Below, one piece after another: positions 59,056 through 64,000 of a stretch of 64,000 nucleotides of DNA. Every line of letters begins with the position of its first letter. Position 1 is the first letter of the stretch. The notes beneath the pieces are model-generated. The model was not told the origin of the DNA, did not search any database, and saw only the letters and a program-made list of their open reading frames with translations. The position numbers and the translations under genes are program-made. The DNA is from Angiostrongylus vasorum (Eukaryota; Nematoda; Chromadorea; Rhabditida; Metastrongylidae), in the NCBI GenBank assembly GCA_018806985.1, contig JADANN010000162.1, positions 1,385,501 to 1,449,500 of the forward strand, written 5' to 3'.

Positions 59056-59861
59056 CTAGAGAATTCGGTAACGACAAGTGAAATGCCACCGAGTAATCTA
59101 AGACGCCAACTAGTTCGTAACCGCCAATACGACCGTCTATGTGCAACGCAAAATTGTATGCTTTGCCCCAATGGTAGAGACGGTGACTGCATGAGTTCGG
59201 GTACAGTTTATCTGATCTCTTGTAAAGCGTGCGGGGACGAATACGTTGGCGAAACGGGTAGAACCACTCTGCGTTCGTATAAAAAGAACATCTAGTCGGC
59301 ATACGTAAACCAAATACTCCACTAGGCACGCATAGGACGCAGAGACATAACGGAGAAGATTTTGAAGTACGGGTAACGATCCTTGCGCAGGAATCGAGAA
59401 CACAAGCGCGCAAAATTCTCGAGGCATTCTGGATCAATTCCAAGAATTCGAAAACGAACCGCAGGGAGGAATGCCTCATTATCACGCGTGATATTGGGCG
59501 GTATATAAGCCTGTTACTCTGATGAGATAGGTACATTAGGATTCCATGTGAACTCTGTGCGGTTGGTCTCCACGTGAAATATTTAGTGGAAGACTCATAG
59601 AAAGCGGTGAGCGTGCAAAGACTCTGTGTTCAATGTGACTGAAATTTTGGTACAACAATTTCTCTGTTTGGTTATGGAGGCGTTTGACCGTGCAGATCGC
59701 AGTCAACTTGACCTTTCCAGGCTCTGAGGAAGGCGAAATCCGCCTAAACGTCAGCTTGTACGTAAATAAAGAAATGAAATAACACCTCGTGTTTGCTAAA
59801 CAGGAGCAGAAAGAATTACTCAATCAATGCCGAGGTTAAAAGAAAGTCGAACGTGGGAGTT
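59056..59861 (+). mobile_element. Penelope-like element, second copy, inverted, 3' part plus restart of next unit
   Basis: LENSVTTSEMPPSNLRRQLV, the linker CATQNCMLCPNGRDGDC and the GIY-YIG core are repeated on plus. Then come the terminal repeat with a mutated hammerhead-like motif (59720-59756, TAAA for GAAA) and, at 59827-59855, the first codons of another unit (MPRLKESR). That is the junction expected of partly tandem Penelope units. It forms a large inverted repeat with 55838-56560. Confidence 0.9.
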
Positions 59862-60055
59862 ACTCCTGGAAGAATGCTCGACCAGCATTCTACGACATTC
59901 AAGATGAAACGGAAATGCTCAACCAGCAACCGAAGCCATACGTAAAAGTTGGAAGATCTTCGTGGACAATGGATGCGAGGAAACGAATAGAATGTGAGCA
60001 GTGCTGGGATCCACACAGTGGACGAAGACGGATCAGATAAAATAAAATAGAAGTA
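59862..60055 (+). repeat. SINE-B copy, 3' half resumed after the Penelope insertion
   Basis: It repeats ACTCCTGGAAGAAT, then GCTCGACCAGCATTCTACGA, tail CGAATAGAATGTGAGCAG and GACGGATCAGATAAAATAAA. Confidence 0.9.
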
Positions 60056-60298
60056 AAAATGCCGGAATCGAAAGCAACGTTTATGCAGCACAACTTAGTA
60101 GTTTATATCGGTATGATATCGAAATACAAATTGTAACCATACAAGGATAGCTTCCACCCTCTTAGGCAAAATGTGCCCTGCTACACAGTTATTCATTCTA
60201 GGCATTTCTACCTCTTCTACTATCTCATACACATGACATAGTAATGAAGTAGTACTTTAAAACACAGTATATGCACAAGTAGAGAACTCTTATTTTCT
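60056..60298. other. no gene recognised
   Basis: AT-rich flank between the SINE-B tail and the next possible exon on the minus strand. Confidence 0.4.
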
Positions 60299-61878
60299 TT
60301 AGTATCCGTTGATTCGTCGAGCACTTTCCCAGAGGTGATCGATGTCGGACATACGACGTTCCTTCTATAATGTGCCAAATTTAAAAACGCCCAACGTCTG
60401 CTTATCATCAAAAACAACTAATCAAACCACACTCATAACATCAATACCTATAGAACGTATTTAACAACTCTTCGGCGAAATGTGTTGATTTCAATACATG
60501 CATGCGTATAAATAAACGATTGCGCCTTGCATCTTTCAGCAAATATAACTCAGATCTTAGTGAACTCTGGTAACAGAAATAAAAACGACTGTAAAAGATT
60601 GAGATATTAGTAAAGAAGATACAGTACTCGTTATTCCATAGGGAAAAGATTCCCTTTTTTGGAACCCATAAAAGTTCTACTTCGGTTTTCGTCGTCGAAT
60701 AATTTTTTTTCTGAATTTAGAACATCGAAACGATTGAATAGCCCAGATTTCGTAAAGAACAGGATATGATGGTGTCACCCAAAGTGGCGTTGACTCTTTT
60801 AACTATCACGATTGCGACAAAGTTTCTGAAAATGCAAGCTCTTTAAAATCTTTTGGACCTGTGAGCATTAAGCAGATTTAACATTAAGCCACGTCGCAAA
60901 TGTGCTAAAGTGAGCAATCCACGTCCGATTCGGAGCAAAAATTCAGAAGAACACAACTTTATTCATGACACTTGGACACCGCTCCAAAACTGGTACCCTA
61001 ACCGAACACCCATTACGTACACGCATTATGTATTGAGTATTGACGACTGCGAGCGAAGGTCAGCCCTAAGTAAAAAATACCTGTTGCTCGTCAGACGGCA
61101 TTTCATTGGCCATTCCTGCGGCGATGTTTGGCTAAACGAATACATGATTAAGAAGAGTAATAAATGAATTTGGAATTTCCAAGCAAGGAAAGTCGGCATG
61201 AAATCGAGTGTAGAACAAAGAATGAATACATCCTGTACCTGATCAGTATGTGCAGTCCCCGATATTGAGCTAAAAGTGTTCACGAACGCATCCTGAAAAT
61301 CTAGCACCTTCCAACTCGTAACCTCGAGAAATTCTTGAGAATAAATACATATCGTCCATCAAATAAACATCAAATCAATGGTTGCAGCGATTCACCATTA
61401 TTTCATCACAAGATAGGACCGCAAGGAATTTTATGAGTTCGGATTACGGCCGTTCCGCGACATTCTCCATTAGGTCGGTCCAAAACAATCGCATGCGATG
61501 GCCTTGTTTACTGCTGATGGGCCATCGCAGTGACTGCGATTAAGACCTCTCTATTGGTTGGTTAGATTGAAGCGAACATAGTTCAGCGAACTAACAACCT
61601 GTCTATCAGCAGTCTGAATTCTACAGTATGCTGCCGAAATCGATGTTAACATTCAGGATCTGTTCTCAGCGACAAAAGAAAAACCATAAACACTCACCGA
61701 TGTCTTCCTGATCGCTCCCATAATCACACCAGTCACGCCAGTAGAGGACGACGAGATTTCTGAGCTGCTCCTATCCTGAACATGCACTATTATGCGAGTT
61801 AGTCTATTACCTATACTACTAGTGATCCTACGATGAATGATGAACTAAACTAAAGCTCTTCAAGAAACTTACACTCAT
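60299..61878 (-). CDS. unrecognised gene, 5' exons clear, 3' exons tentative
   Basis: Exon 1 (61878-61873, Met-Ser) ends at GTAAGT. Exon 2 (61775-61698) after ATGTTCAG encodes DRSSSEISSSSTGVTGVIMG then AIRKTS and ends at GTGAGT. Exon 3 (61131-61081) after CGTTTAG encodes PNIAAGMANEMPSDEQQ and ends at GTATTT. All three are phase 0. A possible last exon (60366-60299) after ATTATAG gives GKRRMSDIDHLWESARRING and a stop, but I could not connect it. The N-terminus is serine-rich, and the family is unknown. A TATATAT box lies about 45 bp upstream. Confidence 0.5.
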
Positions 61879-61920
61879 TTTCGTTGTAGCGTAGTAGAAG
61901 TTTAGAGCGTTAGTGGAGGG

Positions 61921-61931
61921 CACTATATATA
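61921..61931 (-). promoter_or_regulatory. TATA-like box
   Basis: GTATATATAGTG on the minus strand is about 45 bp before the start codon at 61878. The short leader has no AG acceptor preceded by a T-rich run, so this gene may use its own promoter rather than trans-splicing. Confidence 0.45.
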
Positions 61932-62229
61932 CGAGCAGTCTACTCGTCAATATGTTTACGTTGTCGACTGATCATTGAACATTCTCACCGGTTCGTGCAG
62001 CTGTGAGGAAAGCGCGTTTTGAGGACAGCTGCTCACCCCGATAGCGTTGAATATGACGACTGGCTTTGCGAGACGTTTCCACGTGATCATTCGTTTTTCA
62101 GAGGTATTTGACGATGAGAATCCCGTAGTGGTCATGAATTTTCAGGAAACTCCAGGAAAACGGCTGTCGCGTGAATCTTGCAGTGTTTTCCTTGTGGTTG
62201 AACACGTGACATCAATAGGCAAATGGGGT

Positions 62230-62522
62230 TTCGATAACAACGAAGCCACAGAACAAATTCGATTCGTGGAGAGCGGGTATTCAGAGTCCTTATACGGCCC
62301 ACGCTTACTGATAAAAGAAATATTCGGCAGTTTAGCCATATACGCCCTGTGGTTAAGTTAAAAATGCTAGTTAATCATGGTTATCATGATATTTCATACC
62401 ATCACGAGATGAGATGTCGTCCAAGCGGTAATCATTTCCTGGGCATTGTATTGTTTGCTTCAGCTGAGTTTGCGGGTATAGATGTCAAACTTACTGTTTT
62501 GAATTACACACCGGAAAAGATA
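62230..62522 (+). pseudogene. degenerate copy of ttll-12 exons 8-9
   Basis: EQIRFVESG resembles the end of ttll-12 exon 8 ([10 protein letters not shown]). MVKLKM, then RCRP, FASAEF and DVKLTVLNYTPEKILQ follow exon 9 in order ([31 protein letters not shown]). The match ends at the same CAG as the true exon, but no clean donor follows and stops occur upstream. It suggests a duplicated, decayed or retro-copied ttll-12 segment. Confidence 0.45.
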
Positions 62523-62739
62523 CTTCAGTGTCGAATTATGCATGCCGAGAAAGGTAGTTAGTTGGCTGTTCTTTGGTTGGAACGACAGCAATGTTACCCA
62601 AAGCGCTGGGTTAGAATTTCCGTATAAATAGTCCCAGGGTCGAAGTTGTCATTCGAAGTGCGTCCGGTTGTAGATTTAGGGTTTTTGTGATAAAATGCCT
62701 ACGTGTTTCACCATAATGTTTTCTTCTTTTTATTTACTA

Positions 62740-62945
62740 CCTACTGAAAATTTGAGGGCAAGGTATTATGCGAAATCAAGTAGAACGATGCTGAGATATT
62801 CAGCTTGGACCCCGGGCCAGATTGAACCACGACCTCCATTTCTTGGGGCTCGCGCATTACACACTGAGCCATGGAGGCCTTTGTTCTGCATTTCTCTCTA
62901 CTAATTTTTCTATCTACCAGTGCCATCATCAATCACCCGTCTCTT
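62740..62945 (-). repeat. SINE-C copy
   Basis: GCTGAGATATTCAGCTTGGA, CCAGATTGAACCACGA box B, TGAGCCATGGAGGC box A and GCCATCATCAATCACCCGTC flank, in minus orientation. Confidence 0.75.
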
Positions 62946-63355
62946 ACTTTACCATTGTTTTTGTGATGGAATGAAAACGTATTTTGAGCGTTTGGGAGGG
63001 TAACACATATGAGCGACTCGTGAGAAACTTTGACAACAACTGTCAGAAATAAGGAAATAAATGAATAAGAAGCAAAACAAAGCGTCAGAACGATTGAATG
63101 AAATTTCTAAAGCAAATTTGTGTTATGTTTTATCCAGAGAAAATCAAAGTGACATTTGGTTAAAGCAGAGCGCAAAACGAGATTAGGGAGATAAAATGCA
63201 AACATGCTGACGACTACACTGCAGGTCTAGAAGAAGAGGAATGTTGCGAAAAAGTGTCTCGGCTATTGTATGCAAGTTTCGATGCTTTCATATCAAATAA
63301 GATTCTATGAATCTTCGTGGCAATGGTTTAATTTTTTGTCTACCTATGTTTTATT

Positions 63356-63648
63356 GAAGGGCGCTTGCGGCGCAATGATCGGGGACGCTCTGCAACACAC
63401 ACGTGGAATCGATCCCCACGTCCATGGCCAACCAAGCCTTCCATCCCTCCGAGGTCGGCAAATTCGTACCATACTTGTCTGGGGGAATAGCTGCACTAGC
63501 TCGATACATCGGCAGGCCACCGCGAGTTATTGTTAAGGCCAGATATTCATTCAATCGCCTCCAAACGATGCTTAATGAAATCGATTGCATGGTGCATCCC
63601 TCAGAGATTGATCAACGCCGAAAGCTTTATCCTTTGTCCTTTTATGTT
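63356..63648 (+). repeat. SINE-A copy
   Basis: AAGGGCGCTTGCGGCGCAAT head, GGAATCGATCCCCACGTCC box B, tail GCTTTATCCTTTGTCCTTTT with the family's repeated ATCCTTT ending. Confidence 0.9.
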
Positions 63649-64000
63649 TCATTCGTGCCGTTAAAATGAAAAGTGGGAAACCAATTTTGTGAGGTCAAGT
63701 CGTTTATTGACTAGATTGTGATACGTCCACTAAAAATAAGTTCCCTTCAATATCTGACAGCAATATGGGCCGGCTTAGGCAAAGATGATGAGAAACGTCA
63801 CTTCTCGAAGCCAAATTTAAATCGTAAGAGGGTTACGGTAACCGTTTAGTGCTCAGATGGTCGAATCATCCGCTATAAAATCCTCATTACAACACAGAGA
63901 AGCGATCGCCGCTGATCAATCGAAAGTGACCAGTACTGCTTCACGATGACTCAAGGATAAATTGCCTAACGCAATCAACGGAGCTCTCGACAACCGCTTC
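63649..64000. other. window end, nothing recognised
   Basis: No exon or repeat family is seen in the last 350 bases. Confidence 0.4.

Overview
This is a window of nematode nuclear DNA, most likely from a clade V (rhabditid/strongylid) worm. The evidence is short spliced exons with phase-consistent GT-AG introns, TTTCAG-type acceptors just upstream of start codons (spliced-leader style), RTE retrotransposons, Penelope-like elements and many tRNA-derived SINEs. Exons were placed by eye, from splice sites, reading phase and remembered family sequences. No alignment was run.

Left part (1-32.3 kb, plus strand). It holds four recognisable genes in one orientation. They are the 3' half of the mitochondrial dynamin OPA1/EAT-3 (1-8722), a WBP2-like PPxY adaptor (9311-10906), translation factor eIF3f (11097-13859) and a complete TTLL12-like gene (23709-32301). 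As I recall it, this is the order of the eat-3 / D2013.6 / eif-3.F / ttll-12 cluster on C. elegans chromosome II, so the block looks like conserved synteny and the first three genes may be an operon. Introns and the 9.8 kb gap before ttll-12 are filled with repeats.

Middle part (32.8-40.1 kb, minus strand). Several clearly coding exons face ttll-12. One group begins with a signal peptide (40137 down to 36484). A second group (34640-32861) may be the same gene or a second one. I do not recognise the family, and the frame is interrupted.

Right part (41.3-64 kb). A 14-exon tau-tubulin-kinase-like (TTBK/CK1 superfamily) gene runs from 41296 to 52462. A decayed RTE retrotransposon sits in one of its introns. 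A possible tiny secreted-peptide gene starts two bases after its stop codon. Beyond it lie a Penelope-like element complex (55.8-59.9 kb) inside an older SINE, the 5' exons of an unrecognised minus-strand gene (61.9 kb) and a degenerate copy of a ttll-12 exon (62.3 kb).

Repeats dominate. There are three tRNA-headed SINE families (called A, B and C here), a ~390 bp family D, Penelope-like fragments whose terminal repeats carry hammerhead-ribozyme-like motifs, a dead mariner and AT/ATT/CTTT microsatellites. The most interesting signals are the hammerhead-like motifs, the inverted-pair Penelope insertions (one with a 14-bp target duplication), a pair of everted AGGTCA half-site repeats, and a recurring one-base frame conflict in several otherwise intact genes that suggests homopolymer errors in the assembly.
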